A DNA stretch of 27,739 nucleotides from an uncultured bacterium (GCA_949288455.1 CASEKF010000059.1:1-27739); one strand, 5' to 3'. Numbered from the stretch's first letter, positions 1 through 9,819 are shown. Made by a program: numbers and translations. Notes: generated from the sequence alone by a model not told the origin.

Positions 1-33
1 TATAAGAACTATTCTTAAACGCATAATCGGAAG

Positions 34-807
34 CTATTGAGCGCCTCCTTGATTAGGTTCGGACTGTAAAAAAGTAGAAACCGAAGTGGTCTTTTGAGCC
101 AGGAAAAGAAGCTCGGGATATACTTCGTCAGCCATAGTAAAAATATATGTAACGGCTCTTTTAAAATCGTCGTATGATATATATCTCATGGGAATTGCAG
201 ACGACATAAAAATTTCGTCTCTTTTATTTACGCCCATGGTAATATCGTCCGTAACGTAATTCAGACGCAAAAGATGATACCAAACTTTTTCCCTGCATAC
301 GTCTCTGACTCTTTCGAGAACCGGCATTACAAGCCTGACAGCAGAAGACGTCAATTCAACGTAAAGATCGTAATCTTTAGCTCCGCCTTCGTATTTTGCA
401 ATCCATAAACAAGAGTCCGCTTTTTCAAAAGCCAGCCCCATCGTCTTCATATACCCTTCAATAGTAGACTCCTTAACCTCGATCTCGGAAATAGGAGCTC
501 CTCCGGGTATAGCGAAAGCTCCCGATGACTCCAATCCGGGCTCGATTTCATAATTTTGTAAACTCTGAGGCGAATTATTGGCGGGCGGAGCCGGAACGTT
601 ATACACCGAACCCTGTTGGCTGTTTTGCCATTCCTGAATTCCTCCGGCCGGCATCTCAAATTCCCAGACGCCGCCTCCTCCGGGCAAAGATTGATTACCT
701 CCCCCAAACGAGCGTCCTTGCCCGCCGTCCGAAAAGCCGGATCCGGCAGTTCCTTCGGATTCCTCGTCGGAAGAACCTCCTCCAAAAATTTTTAAAATCT
801 CATCCAT
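34..807 (-). CDS. YbjN/CesT-like fold protein with Gly-rich N-terminus
   Basis: I do not recognise a named family with certainty. The first ~110 residues are low complexity, rich in Gly, Ser, Pro and Gln, and probably disordered. From about residue 115 to 245 there is a compact alpha/beta domain: a helix, strands around WIAKYEGGAKDYDLYVEL, a helix with Arg and Val, then MGVNKRDEIFMSSAIPMRY and a long C-terminal helix. This order is like YbjN / type III secretion chaperone (CesT-like) domains, which bind partner proteins. That is inference from pattern only. The start is placed at ATG 807, with GGGAG 10 nt upstream; a TTG at 813 is the alternative. It is the last gene of a minus-strand series, 17 bp after DUF4127. 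No signal peptide is seen. Confidence 0.6.
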   Translation of the reverse strand: MDEILKIFGGGSSDEESEGTAGSGFSDGGQGRSFGGGNQSLPGGGGVWEFEMPAGGIQEWQNSQQGSVYNVPAPPANNSPQSLQNYEIEPGLESSGAFAIPGGAPISEIEVKESTIEGYMKTMGLAFEKADSCLWIAKYEGGAKDYDLYVELTSSAVRLVMPVLERVRDVCREKVWYHLLRLNYVTDDITMGVNKRDEIFMSSAIPMRYISYDDFKRAVTYIFTMADEVYPELLFLAQKTTSVSTFLQSEPNQGGAQ

Positions 808-824
808 AAGCAAACGGCTCCCAT

Positions 825-2354
825 CTAATAAGTTTGAACTTCAAATTCGGCGTTTAAGCTTATTTCAAATAATCGCCGCCAAGGAAGGCAAACGTTAAAG
901 CTATTCATAGATATAAGATCAAACGTTCTTTCATATCCTCCGAAAAACACTACATGCCTTTTACGAAAATATCTGTTAAAAATTTTATCCGCTTCCAAAC
1001 GCATTTCCCCGAAAATAAGCGGAGGTATTTCCAAATTTGCCGATTCGTCAAATTTTAAGGCCGAAAAGCCTTTCGTCATACATTTAAGTTTATATTTCGC
1101 CCTTATGAAACTCTGATATATATAATCGTCCATAAACCTTTCAAAAATAAACTCGGAATGCGTTTTTATATCATGCTTGCGACGCCGAGCAGATAACAAA
1201 CTGATAACGGCATGAGCCAGAGCCGTCCCAATAGTATTGGCGGACGTATTCCATGCGGCGTAACCGGCAAGCCCGACGGGATCGATACGTTGAAGAAGCT
1301 CGTAAGTAAAAGCCCTGTCCGCTCCGTTGGAATAAGACAAATCGGCTACTGCCACAGTCGCCCCGCCTTCCGCCGCTCGGGCAATATCGTTTACAAAAGC
1401 TTTTTTTAAATCCGACTTGACTATATTTTGAACCTCAACCTCTTTCTGCCCTTTTTCAGCTACGGAACAAAAAAATTCTATATCCGAAGAATTTTCCCTC
1501 ATAACGCAACCGGTCGCGCGTAAAGTCTCTTCGACTACGTTTCTAACCGGAGAATTTTCGTAAATGGAATGAGAAAAAGAACCTTTATACGAAGAATATC
1601 TCGGAGCTACGGAAACTCCGACGCCAAACTTGCTCATAAGAAGACGGGCTATCGCTATCATTCCCAGCTCGTCGGCGCCTTTACATAAAACGACGCGATC
1701 GCTCCCTTTAATCTTTTCCGAAATAATCGACGCCTCATGCGTATTGGGGCCGGAGCATAACACGTCGTCAAGCCCTATAATCAAAAAATCGACGAGGCCC
1801 TTTTCAGCCCACTCGCAAGCTTTTAAATTTATACTGAAATTACGATTTCTGGCCTTCACATACTCCGATAAAAAAGGATTCTTTTTTGTTTCCTTAGATA
1901 ACGTCTCTTCAAAATCACAATCGGACAAAGGACGATTAGGATAAAGCTTTCGAAGCGATTTTATAAAAGAACCGGATTTAATAACGTCGGTTTCGTTCAA
2001 AAGAGTCGGCAAAGTGCGAGTTATAGTCGAAAATACCATAGTCTTTTCTTTTTTTCTGCAAGCAAGCCAATCTTCAAAAACAGCGAGACGCTCGGCCGTA
2101 TCATCCTTCCGATCCATAACGCGCGAAGCGACAAGACCGCCATGAATAAGCATATCCAGAGACACTACCGCGTCATGGCCGTCCGAGTTGGCGATCAAAA
2201 ATTTAAGTATTCCTTCGGGACTGCCGAACGACAAAAACTTTCCTAAATAACTCCTGTCAGGAACCAGCAAGTCGATTCCGGCCGCTCTGGAAATCTTTAA
2301 AGGAAAAAGCAGAGAGCAGGGCCTATCGTCAATAGGGACAAATACTATTTTCAT
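825..2354 (-). CDS. DUF4127 family protein
   Basis: A 509-residue cytoplasmic protein of the DUF4127 family, whose function is unknown. The family opening is clear: an N-terminal strand followed by PIDDRPCS (residues 7-14), then YLGKFLSFGSP near 36-45 and VSLDMLIHGGLVASR at 64-78. Later there is a GLDDV segment followed by a GPNTHE motif. Length is normal for the family. The ATG at 2354 lies only 3 bp after the stop of the TIM-barrel gene and has no clear Shine-Dalgarno, so translation is probably coupled. This tight pairing suggests the two proteins share a pathway, perhaps sugar or cell-wall related, but nothing in the sequence proves this. The following YbjN-like gene is in the same orientation. 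Confidence 0.8.
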   Translation of the reverse strand: MKIVFVPIDDRPCSLLFPLKISRAAGIDLLVPDRSYLGKFLSFGSPEGILKFLIANSDGHDAVVSLDMLIHGGLVASRVMDRKDDTAERLAVFEDWLACRKKEKTMVFSTITRTLPTLLNETDVIKSGSFIKSLRKLYPNRPLSDCDFEETLSKETKKNPFLSEYVKARNRNFSINLKACEWAEKGLVDFLIIGLDDVLCSGPNTHEASIISEKIKGSDRVVLCKGADELGMIAIARLLMSKFGVGVSVAPRYSSYKGSFSHSIYENSPVRNVVEETLRATGCVMRENSSDIEFFCSVAEKGQKEVEVQNIVKSDLKKAFVNDIARAAEGGATVAVADLSYSNGADRAFTYELLQRIDPVGLAGYAAWNTSANTIGTALAHAVISLLSARRRKHDIKTHSEFIFERFMDDYIYQSFIRAKYKLKCMTKGFSALKFDESANLEIPPLIFGEMRLEADKIFNRYFRKRHVVFFGGYERTFDLISMNSFNVCLPWRRLFEISLNAEFEVQTY

Positions 2355-2357
2355 AAG

Positions 2358-3050
2358 TTAATCAAGTTCGTCTATGGCTTTTCTGAATTCTTCGACCGTT
2401 TTTAAAATTTTATCAAGCTCTTTTCCGGTCACTACCGCTCCTATAGCTATTCCTGAAGCTCCTATTCTTCGTAAATAACGAACTTCGGAAGGTTTAACAC
2501 GTCGTTGAGTAGGAATAAATACGGGAACGTTTACCGTTTGTATCAATTTCTTATAAAACGCAAGATCTCTTACCGTAAGAGGCTGTCCGTATTCGTCCGG
2601 AGGAATAATCGACGCCTCAAATATTTCGGCTCCCAATTCTTTAATAAAGCTAGCGTCGGAAACAGGATAACGATAATCTATGGCGACGCTCTTGGTAAGC
2701 TCAGGAATATCAAGGTAAGACGAGGGCATATGATGAGCGAAAATATCAAGATAATCAAATCCTGCCGCTATTATCTCTTTCATGTCTTCTCCAGAGGCGG
2801 TTACTTCCGCTCCGGGAACTATGCCGACAGGTATGGATAAAGAAGAAGGTATTTCGGCAATCTTTTCCTTTTCCTCTTTCCAGGAGCCAAATTCCGTTTT
2901 AGAAGCTCTATGGAGAACGTTTAAATGAACTTTAACTGAATGCGCTCCCGCGCTTTCTATTTGCTTAGCCCATACGGGATTATTTTCGGTAAGACTGACG
3001 ACCAAAGTCATCGAACGTCTCAGACAGTCTATAAATCTGTAAGTTTTCAT
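2358..3050 (-). CDS. TIM-barrel protein, ribulose-phosphate-binding-like
   Basis: A 230-residue protein with the alternating strand/helix pattern of a (beta/alpha)8 barrel. Visible strands include TLVVSL, HSVKVHLN, PVGIVPGAEV, FDYLDIFAHH, SVAIDY, IFEASIIPP, VPVFIPTQ and ASGIAIGAVV. The final strand GIAIGAVVTG is the kind of phosphate-binding loop found in ribulose-phosphate-binding barrels such as NanE, HisA/HisF, TrpC or thiazole synthase. The exact reaction cannot be assigned. Acidic and basic residues at strand ends (Lys in VKVH, Asp in IDY, Glu in IFEAS) could form an active site. The start is set at ATG 3050; a TTG at 3059 in the same frame has a slightly better GAAAG spacing. It is 3 bp upstream of DUF4127 and probably cotranslated with it. 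Confidence 0.6.
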   Translation of the reverse strand: MKTYRFIDCLRRSMTLVVSLTENNPVWAKQIESAGAHSVKVHLNVLHRASKTEFGSWKEEKEKIAEIPSSLSIPVGIVPGAEVTASGEDMKEIIAAGFDYLDIFAHHMPSSYLDIPELTKSVAIDYRYPVSDASFIKELGAEIFEASIIPPDEYGQPLTVRDLAFYKKLIQTVNVPVFIPTQRRVKPSEVRYLRRIGASGIAIGAVVTGKELDKILKTVEEFRKAIDELD

Positions 3051-3222
3051 AATAATCAAACGAACTTTCTTTTAATAATACCAAACGCATACTAAAATTT
3101 GGCTGAGAACAGGCCGTATAAAGATAAATCGAATTTTTGGAAAAAAAGACGGATCAATGCCGAGAAAAATACAAAAGAAAAAGTTAATAAAAACCTTTGC
3201 GTCGAGGCCGATATAAGCCGAA

Positions 3223-4494
3223 TTACCCGAAGCCGGCTTTGTGAATCGATTCGGAAGAAGCTATCAGAGAAATAACGGAATTTTTTTCCGTCATATATGA
3301 AGAAGCGAAATCGGCAAGTTCTTCAATTGATATCGCGGACAATTCCGATCTGAAATCCGTTAAAAGACGTTCCCTGCCTGTTACGAGAAGATTCCGATTT
3401 ATAAAATAACCGTATTCCTCAAGCGCGGAAAGCTTCATTACTACGGATCCCCATAAACGCCGCTTGGCCAACTCAAAATCCCGTTCGGAAATCCGAAGTT
3501 CGGCGACGTCTTCCAAAGTCTCAAACGCAAGAGCTTTAGCTTTCGAAAAATTTTCGGGATCTACGGCAAAAACGAGGCGAAACGTGCCCATGCCGGGATA
3601 AGCTTTAAGAATGGCGGCCGTAGAGTAAGTAAGCTTATTCTCAACCCTAAGCTTTCTATAAAACAAAGACGAAAAGCCGACTCCTACGAGCGTATTAAAA
3701 AGCATAGCCTTCATACGTTCGGCTTTTTCGTCAAGCCTGAATCCTATAACGGTCTGTATCTGCCTGGCCGTTCCGGGCGTCTCAAAGAATATAACCTTTT
3801 TATATTCCGGCAATTTTGCAAAATCTGAATTTTTGCGCGGCTCCCCGTCCGGAAGAACGGAAAAAAAATCAGACGCCAAATCTATCGCCCGATCATAATC
3901 AAAATTGCCGACCAAAGACAAAAACGTATTTTTTTTATTGTAAACTTTACGCTTATAATCGGCTAATGCGGCGGCGGAAGCCCTATGTAAACTTTCCGGG
4001 TTTCCAAGACCGTAGCGCGAAGCTTTCGAAGGCGAGAGAAGCTCCCCTTCGGAAGCTAAAACGTAATAACTAGCGACTTGAGATTTCTCCCTGTCAAACT
4101 CCTGAAAAATAATATTTCTCTCAGCGTCTACGTCCGTTTCTTCAAAATCATAAAACGAAAAAACCGCTCTCATTATTTTAAAGGCTTCAATAAGAGCCCA
4201 AGAAGGAGCGGTTATTGAAAAGACCGCGTCGTCCCTTCTCGTAAAAGCCGCAATTTTTCCGCCGGCAGCCTCAAGCGACATCGTTATGTCCAATAAAGAT
4301 TTATGTTCGTCGGTTTTCTGAAGATTCATATGTTCAAGAAAATGAGCCCAACCCCATTCTTCCTGAGATTCGTACACGACTCCGTCTTTTACCGACACGG
4401 CAAGAGAAAACGCTTGTCCGCCGCAAGGCGAGAACACGGACGCGCCATGTCTGAACGCCGTATTTTCAACTTCAGGCAAATCACAAAACGACAT
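3223..4494 (-). CDS. M16 family zinc metallopeptidase
   Basis: An M16 (insulinase/mitochondrial processing peptidase-like) peptidase of 423 residues. The inverted zinc motif HFLEH is at residues 51-55 and the third ligand Glu is about 77 residues later, at 132, in IIFQEFDRE. The half-chamber domain is followed by an M16 C-terminal domain with SSLFYRKLRVENKLTYS. Its size is that of one half of a two-chain or homodimeric enzyme, such as bacterial MPP-like peptidases or PqqF/AlbF types. I chose ATG 4494, which overlaps the end of the radical SAM gene by 14 nt and implies coupling. A TTG at 4518 has no properly spaced ribosome site. No signal peptide is seen, so it is cytoplasmic. The context suggests cleavage of a peptide made or modified by the upstream SPASM enzyme (inference). 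Confidence 0.88.
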   Translation of the reverse strand: MSFCDLPEVENTAFRHGASVFSPCGGQAFSLAVSVKDGVVYESQEEWGWAHFLEHMNLQKTDEHKSLLDITMSLEAAGGKIAAFTRRDDAVFSITAPSWALIEAFKIMRAVFSFYDFEETDVDAERNIIFQEFDREKSQVASYYVLASEGELLSPSKASRYGLGNPESLHRASAAALADYKRKVYNKKNTFLSLVGNFDYDRAIDLASDFFSVLPDGEPRKNSDFAKLPEYKKVIFFETPGTARQIQTVIGFRLDEKAERMKAMLFNTLVGVGFSSLFYRKLRVENKLTYSTAAILKAYPGMGTFRLVFAVDPENFSKAKALAFETLEDVAELRISERDFELAKRRLWGSVVMKLSALEEYGYFINRNLLVTGRERLLTDFRSELSAISIEELADFASSYMTEKNSVISLIASSESIHKAGFG

Positions 4495-5539
4495 GTTTAG
4501 CCGCCGTTTCTTCGGCAACCTTCAGAGAAGATTCCTTTTCCACTCGATAGAGACAATAAGGATTATCGTAAATGCTTCCCGAAGAACAAAATGCCGTAAC
4601 CTTGCAGCCGCCCCTGCACTGAACGGCTTTATCGCATCCCGCGCAGCTGCCCGTCATATCTCCCGGATTAAAATACCTGTTGAGCTTGAAAAGATTACGA
4701 TCTCTCCATATCTCTCTCAAAGGCCTGTTTTTCACGTTATCCTCTCTAAAATCTTCCGGAAGCGAAAGACACCCCTTTATATGCCCGTCCGCTTCTATTC
4801 CAATAACCCAACGACCGGCATGACAACCTTTCCATTCGGAATCGCTTATATTAAAATGAGAATAGTATCCTAAATTATCTCCGGCGCAAACCATCATCTT
4901 GCCCTCTTTGCGCTTATCGGCTACAAACTTAGCGACAATAGGCAATTCTTCGGGTTTCAAAACGGCTTCCTGATGTTCTTTCATCCTGCCGGACGAAAAA
5001 GTTACCTGAACCTGCCAAAAATTAAACGGAACGTCAAGAAACTCCCGATACATATCTTCAAGAACCTCAAGGTTAAATCTCGAAGCATGAGATACCGCTC
5101 CGACCTCTATGCCGTTCTCATGAAGAAGTCTCGCCGACTCCATGGCTATCTGATAAGCGTTTGGAGTCTGCCTGATATGATTATGAATTTTTTCCGTTCC
5201 GTCGATACTTAATCCTATGCGTCTCAAAGGAGCATTCAAAATCCGCTCTATATTATCCTTAATATAATACCCGTTAGTTATCATATACGGAGTGATTCCC
5301 CGCTCATTAAGACGTATCGCAAATTTATCCCAATGAGGATGCATTAAAGGCTCCCCTCCGGAAAGAGTAAGTATTTCGCAGCCTAATTCCGCTAAATCGT
5401 CTATTACGGCGTAAGCCTGATCAAGAGTCATCTCATCTTCCCTCGGAGCTCCGCAGCTGGTTCCGCAATGCAGACAACGGTAATTGCAACGTCTGGTAAG
5501 TTCCCAACCTCCGATTTTTGGAATAAATGGAAAAGCCAT
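4481..5539 (-). CDS. Radical SAM protein with SPASM domain
   Basis: A 352-residue radical SAM enzyme. The 4Fe-4S motif CNYRCLHC gives C18, C22 and C25, and the SAM-binding GGEP is at 61-64. The C-terminus has a full SPASM set: C239-X12-G-X4-C257, then C299-X2-C302-X5-C308-X3-C312 and C329, with an extra C318. Such domains bind two auxiliary FeS clusters and occur in peptide-modifying enzymes (PqqE, AlbA, sactisynthases) and anaerobic sulfatase maturases. The substrate cannot be named here. The ATG at 5539 has AAGGAG 8 nt upstream. The gene follows the topoisomerase gene by 51 bp and overlaps the M16 peptidase gene, a pairing typical of RiPP loci. No leader-binding RRE domain is evident at the N-terminus, which begins almost directly with the radical SAM barrel. 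Confidence 0.9.
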   Translation of the reverse strand: MAFPFIPKIGGWELTRRCNYRCLHCGTSCGAPREDEMTLDQAYAVIDDLAELGCEILTLSGGEPLMHPHWDKFAIRLNERGITPYMITNGYYIKDNIERILNAPLRRIGLSIDGTEKIHNHIRQTPNAYQIAMESARLLHENGIEVGAVSHASRFNLEVLEDMYREFLDVPFNFWQVQVTFSSGRMKEHQEAVLKPEELPIVAKFVADKRKEGKMMVCAGDNLGYYSHFNISDSEWKGCHAGRWVIGIEADGHIKGCLSLPEDFREDNVKNRPLREIWRDRNLFKLNRYFNPGDMTGSCAGCDKAVQCRGGCKVTAFCSSGSIYDNPYCLYRVEKESSLKVAEETAAKHVVL

Positions 5540-5576
5540 CTTTTCGCTCCTTTCATGTATATTATATAAATATCAA

Positions 5577-5602
5577 TTTAATCTTCCTGATTAATCTTCC
5601 TG
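5577..5602. repeat. 13-bp tandem duplication at the topoisomerase stop
   Basis: Plus-strand TTTAATCTTCCTG is followed at once by ATTAATCTTCCTG, a 13-bp tandem copy with one mismatch. The right copy encodes the last residues and stop codon of the topoisomerase gene. The left copy lies in the short spacer before the radical SAM gene. Confidence 0.7.
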
Positions 5603-7987
5603 TCGCAGCAATCGGCAAGATTCTACGAAATCGCCATCCATAATAGCTTCGGAACGACTTCCTTTCCTGCTTGAAGCAGTTTCCATATCTTTAACCGACA
5701 TGGAAACTACGGCTCCGGAAGAAAACAACATTTCAATAGAATCGTCTTTAGAAGCGAGCGAAGCGTAAACTATGCGGTCGCCTTTGGATTCGTCAACCTT
5801 AAGTATTCTTACGGGTTTTCCCAATTTTGAAGGCAATCTGTACCGATTAGTCGAAATCCTTGAACAAAAACCGAGTTTCGTAACTACGATAATCTCTTTA
5901 GCCAACGCCATTTCAATAACGGCCGAGATACGACCGCCTTCCTGAGGGATCGTTTTGCTTCCTTTAGCCGAAGAGGCGGAATCCTTAATAAATTCAGAGC
6001 TGCAAAGGCAACCGAATCCTAAAGAAGAAACGGCAATAAACTCAGACTTAAACCCGTCGGGCACAAACCTGTAATATACCGCCTCATCGCCTTCTTCAAG
6101 TTTAATAATCTTAAGTCCTGCTTTTCTCGGATTTTCAAACGGCTTTAGAGGAGACTTTTTTATAAAGCCTTTCGCCGTGAGAATGAAAACAGACGAATTA
6201 GCTGCGTCTTGCCGCTGAGGAAGAATAAAAATTGCCTTTTCCTCGCTTGACAATCCGACAAGACTTATCACGGCCGAGCCTCTCGAATTTTTGCCCGTCT
6301 CAGGAATTTCATGAGTCTTAACCGAATAAACTTTCCCAAAATTGGTAAAAATCATTAATCTGCCGTGAGTAGTAGTTTCAAAAATTATATCTCCATTAGA
6401 AAAAGGCGTCCGTTTTTCCTGCTTTCGAGAAGAAGAAACCGGAAAACGCTTGATAAATCCGTTTTTAGAAAAAGAAATCGCCACTTTCTCTTCAGGTATC
6501 AAATCTTCCGCGTCCAATTCGTCCGGCAAACGCTCGATAATTTGAGTGCGTCTGTCGTCTCCGTATTGTTTTTTTATGTCCAAAAGCTCTTTTTTTATTA
6601 CGCTCATAAGGCGCAATCTATTGTTAAGAGTATCTTCCAAAATCGCAATTTCCTTTATTAACTTCAAAAACTCCTTCTCCAATTTCAATTTTTCAAGAGC
6701 TATAAGACTTTCCAGTCTCATATCAAGAACGGACTTCGCCTGTTTTTCCGTAAAATTCAACGACTTTCTCAAGCCTTTCTCAGCGTCTTTCCTGTTTTTT
6801 GAAGATCTTATAATCTTAATTATTTCGTCGATCTCGTCGATAGCCCTTAAAAGCGTCTCGAGAAGCTCCGCTCTCTCGGAAGCTCTCTTAAGTTCAAAAA
6901 GCGTTCGTCTTCTCGTCACTTCCTTCCTATGATCAAGCCAACAAGATATCATATCCTTCAGCGTAAAAAATTTAGGTTCGCCGTCCTTTAAAGCAAGCAT
7001 AATCATACCGAAAGTAATTTGAAGATTAGAATGTTTGTATAATTGATTCACGACTATATTTCGATCGGCGTTGGAAGAAAGCTCTATCACTATTCTTATG
7101 CCCGACTTATCAGACTCGTCTCTTAAATCGGAAATATTATTTATTTTTCCTTTTTTTATGCCGTCCGCAATCTGTTCTATAAGCTTAGTCTTATTTACCT
7201 GATAAGGAATCTCGTCGATTATCACGGCTTCCTTTTTTTTTAATTTTTCAAAAGACATTCTCGAACGTACGGTTACGGTTCCCCTGCCTTTTCTGTAGGC
7301 GTCTCGGCAGCCTTCGGCTCCCATTACTATGCCTCCTCCCGGAAAATCGGGACCTTTAATAATTTGAATAATATCTTCGTTGTCGGCGTCGGGATGCTCT
7401 ATTAAATGCGCCGCGGCAGTTATAACTTCGGATAAATTATGAGGAGGAATATTCGTAGACATACCGACCGCTATACCGGAAGATCCGTTTATCAAAAGAT
7501 TGGGAATTCTGGACGGAAGAACCGAAGGCTCTTGCAAAGAAGCGTCGAAATTATCTGAAAAATCTACTGTATTCTTGTCAAGATCGGTTAACAGCTCCAT
7601 AGCAAAAGGCGTTAAACGAGCTTCGGTATATCTGTACGCTGCGGCAGGATCACCGTCTACCGATCCGAAATTTCCCTGTCCCAGGATTAAAGGATAACGC
7701 AAATTAAAATTTTGAGCAAGTCTTACCAGCGCGTCGTATACGGCGGCGTCTCCATGCGGATGATATTTGCCAATCACGTCTCCGACAATTGCGGCCGACT
7801 TCTTAAAAGGAGCCTGAGGAGACAAAGATAAATTATCCATGGCGTAAAGAATGCGTCTGTGAACAGGTTTTAAACCGTCCCTTACGTCAGGAAGAGCCCT
7901 GGAAATTATAACGCTCATAGCGTAATCTATATATGAATTCCGCATCTCTTGTTCAAGGGCGACTTTATTCAGTCTGTCTTCACTCAT
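5591..7987 (-). CDS. Type IIA DNA topoisomerase subunit A (GyrA/ParC)
   Basis: The DNA-cleaving subunit of gyrase or topoisomerase IV, 798 residues. It has the winged-helix region with YHPHGD at 75-80, the catalytic tyrosine Y120 in AYRYTEARL, the coiled-coil tower and a C-terminal beta-pinwheel. Two features bear on identity. The GyrA box (QRRGGRG-like) that should follow FIKRFPVSS in the first pinwheel blade is replaced by [12 protein letters not shown], so wrapping-dependent supercoiling is doubtful and a ParC-like role is possible. The residue equivalent to E. coli Ser83 is Ala (A81). ATG 7987 is chosen because it has GGGAG 6 nt upstream and gives the usual family N-terminus; the open frame extends 32 codons further without a good start. 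No subunit B gene is in the window. Confidence 0.92.
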   Translation of the reverse strand: MSEDRLNKVALEQEMRNSYIDYAMSVIISRALPDVRDGLKPVHRRILYAMDNLSLSPQAPFKKSAAIVGDVIGKYHPHGDAAVYDALVRLAQNFNLRYPLILGQGNFGSVDGDPAAAYRYTEARLTPFAMELLTDLDKNTVDFSDNFDASLQEPSVLPSRIPNLLINGSSGIAVGMSTNIPPHNLSEVITAAAHLIEHPDADNEDIIQIIKGPDFPGGGIVMGAEGCRDAYRKGRGTVTVRSRMSFEKLKKKEAVIIDEIPYQVNKTKLIEQIADGIKKGKINNISDLRDESDKSGIRIVIELSSNADRNIVVNQLYKHSNLQITFGMIMLALKDGEPKFFTLKDMISCWLDHRKEVTRRRTLFELKRASERAELLETLLRAIDEIDEIIKIIRSSKNRKDAEKGLRKSLNFTEKQAKSVLDMRLESLIALEKLKLEKEFLKLIKEIAILEDTLNNRLRLMSVIKKELLDIKKQYGDDRRTQIIERLPDELDAEDLIPEEKVAISFSKNGFIKRFPVSSSRKQEKRTPFSNGDIIFETTTHGRLMIFTNFGKVYSVKTHEIPETGKNSRGSAVISLVGLSSEEKAIFILPQRQDAANSSVFILTAKGFIKKSPLKPFENPRKAGLKIIKLEEGDEAVYYRFVPDGFKSEFIAVSSLGFGCLCSSEFIKDSASSAKGSKTIPQEGGRISAVIEMALAKEIIVVTKLGFCSRISTNRYRLPSKLGKPVRILKVDESKGDRIVYASLASKDDSIEMLFSSGAVVSMSVKDMETASSRKGSRSEAIMDGDFVESCRLLRQED

Positions 7988-8016
7988 GCCGATCTCCCGA
8001 AATAATACAGAAAATA

Positions 8017-8046
8017 ATAATATAAAATAGCTTTTATCTTTTGTAA
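8017..8046 (-). promoter_or_regulatory. Candidate promoter of the topoisomerase operon
   Basis: Minus-strand TTACAA (8041-8046) and TATTAT (8017-8022) are separated by 18 bp. This would start transcription near 8010, about 25 nt before the ATG. The match is moderate and rests on consensus similarity only. It lies just downstream of the groEL terminator, where a new promoter is expected. Confidence 0.4.
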
Positions 8047-8095
8047 TAAACCTCCTGCTTAAAAATGAAAAAGCGAATTCCAAAAACTTAACTAA

Positions 8096-8133
8096 AAAAT
8101 AAAGCTATGTTAGAGCTAACATAGCTTTATTTT
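8096..8133 (-). terminator. Intrinsic terminator of groESL
   Basis: An 18-bp perfect inverted repeat (core CTATGTTAG...CTAACATAG, with AAAATAAAG extensions pairing with CTTTATTTT) lies 54 bp after the groEL stop. On the minus strand it is followed by T-rich TTTATTTTTT. The arms are symmetric and flanked by A/T runs on both sides, so it could work in both directions. Confidence 0.85.
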
Positions 8134-8187
8134 AATAAACCGATTATTTAATTTTAACGGACATCAAATACTAATCGGTCTCAGACC

Positions 8188-9819
8188 TTAGTACATATCC
8201 ATTCCGCCGCCCATTCCCGGCATCGGAGGAGCCGGAGGGCCCTTCTTCTCGGGCTTCTCGGCGATGAGAGTCTCAGTCGTCAGCATCATGGCAGCTATAC
8301 TGGCCGCGTTCTGAAGAGAAGATCTGGTAACCTTTACGGGATCTACTACGCCGGCTTTAAACATATCGGCAAATTGATCTCTAAGAGCGTCATATCCGTG
8401 ACCCGCTTCGAGAGTCTTCACCTTCTCAACTATTACGGAACCTTCCTTGCCGGCATTGTTGGCTATCTGACGAAGAGGTTCTTCAAGAGCTTTCTTAACG
8501 ATCTCTACGCCGATCTTTTCTTCTCCTTCGCAATCGCAAGAAATATTCTTAAGAATATTAAGGAATGCAGTGCCGCCTCCGGCTACGATGCCTTCTTCCA
8601 CGGCGGCTCTTGTGGCCGAAAGAGCGTCTTCCATTCTGTGCTTCTTTTCTTTAAGCTCAGTTTCGGTAGCGGCTCCTACCTTAATTACCGCTACTCCGCC
8701 AACTAACTTGGCGAGTCTTTCCTGAAGCTTCTCTCTGTCATAATCGGAATCTGTCTCTTCTATTTGAGCTCTGATCTGATGAATTCTGGCCCTAATATCT
8801 TCATCTTTGCCGTCGCCTTCGACTATGGTAGTCTCGTCTTTGCTTATTTTGATCATATCTGCGCTTCCGAGCATATCTATAGTCACGTTTTCAAGTTTAA
8901 TGCCTAAATCGTCGGTAACGACCTGACCGCCAGTAAGAACGGCTATGTCTTTAAGCATTTCTTTTCTTCTGTCGCCGAATCCCGGAGCCTTAACCGCGGC
9001 TACCTGGAAAGTTCCGCGAAGCCTGTTGACTACCAAAGTGGCAAGAGCTTCGCCGTCTACGTCTTCGGCTATTATAACCAAAGGTCTCTGTAACTGAACA
9101 ACCTTCTCAAGAACCGGAAGCAAATCGGCTATAGCGGAAATCTTCTTCTCGGAAATAAGTACGTAAGGCTTTTTTAACTCGGCTACCATCTTATCGGAAT
9201 CAGTTACGAAATAAGGAGAAATGTATCCTTTGTCAAACTGCATTCCTTCCGTGTGTTCAAGAACCGTAGAAATAGTTTTGGATTCCTCAACCGTTATAAC
9301 TCCGTCTTTCCCTACTTTTTCCATAGCGTCGGCGATCATACCGCCTATTTCTTTATCGTTATTGGCGGATATAGTGGCTACTTCCGCTATAACGGACTTT
9401 TTCTCTACGGGCTTGGCAATTTTCTTAAGTTCTTCTACCGCCTGGGCCACAGCCTTTTCAATACCCTTTTTAAGGAAAAGAGGATTAGCTCCTCCGGTGA
9501 CGTTTTTCATACCTTCATGAATCATGGCGTAAGCGAGCACCGTAGCCGTAGTAGTTCCGTCGCCGGCTATATCGTTTGTCTTAGAAGCCACTTCTCTTAC
9601 CAACTGAGCTCCCATATTCTCAAAAGGCTCGTCAAGCTCTATTTCCTTAGCTATGGTTACGCCGTCGTTAGTAATGGTGGGAGAGCCGAATTTTTTATCG
9701 ATAACGACGTTGCGGCCTCTCGGGCCAAGCGTTACTCTTACGGCGTCGGCTAACTGTTTCGCGCCTTTTTCAAGAGCTTTTCTTGCGTCAAGATCATAAA
9801 GAAGAATTTTTGCGCTCAT
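8188..9819 (-). CDS. groEL: Chaperonin GroEL (60 kDa)
   Basis: The ATP-driven barrel chaperonin, 543 residues, close to the 548 of E. coli. It has [13 protein letters not shown] near 29-41, the ATP-binding GDGTTT at 86-91 with catalytic D87, and a Gly/Met-rich tail ending GMGGGMDMY. It folds cytoplasmic proteins inside a double seven-membered ring capped by GroES. The start ATG at 9819 has GGAGG 10 nt upstream. It is the second gene of the groESL operon, 155 bp after groES; that spacer is rather long, but I see no strong terminator in it. It should be controlled by the CIRCE operator upstream of groES. It looks complete and functional. Confidence 0.98.
   Translation of the reverse strand: MSAKILLYDLDARKALEKGAKQLADAVRVTLGPRGRNVVIDKKFGSPTITNDGVTIAKEIELDEPFENMGAQLVREVASKTNDIAGDGTTTATVLAYAMIHEGMKNVTGGANPLFLKKGIEKAVAQAVEELKKIAKPVEKKSVIAEVATISANNDKEIGGMIADAMEKVGKDGVITVEESKTISTVLEHTEGMQFDKGYISPYFVTDSDKMVAELKKPYVLISEKKISAIADLLPVLEKVVQLQRPLVIIAEDVDGEALATLVVNRLRGTFQVAAVKAPGFGDRRKEMLKDIAVLTGGQVVTDDLGIKLENVTIDMLGSADMIKISKDETTIVEGDGKDEDIRARIHQIRAQIEETDSDYDREKLQERLAKLVGGVAVIKVGAATETELKEKKHRMEDALSATRAAVEEGIVAGGGTAFLNILKNISCDCEGEEKIGVEIVKKALEEPLRQIANNAGKEGSVIVEKVKTLEAGHGYDALRDQFADMFKAGVVDPVKVTRSSLQNAASIAAMMLTTETLIAEKPEKKGPPAPPMPGMGGGMDMY

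Noticed and set aside
8047-8056. AGGAGG on the minus strand about 65 bp upstream of the topoisomerase start, inside the upstream open frame.
   Set aside because: No ATG, GTG or TTG follows at a usable distance, and the family N-terminus begins at the ATG at 7987 with its own GGGAG.
9253-9753. 166-codon plus-strand ORF opposite groEL.
   Set aside because: Antisense to a clearly conserved gene, with no ribosome site and shadow-like composition.
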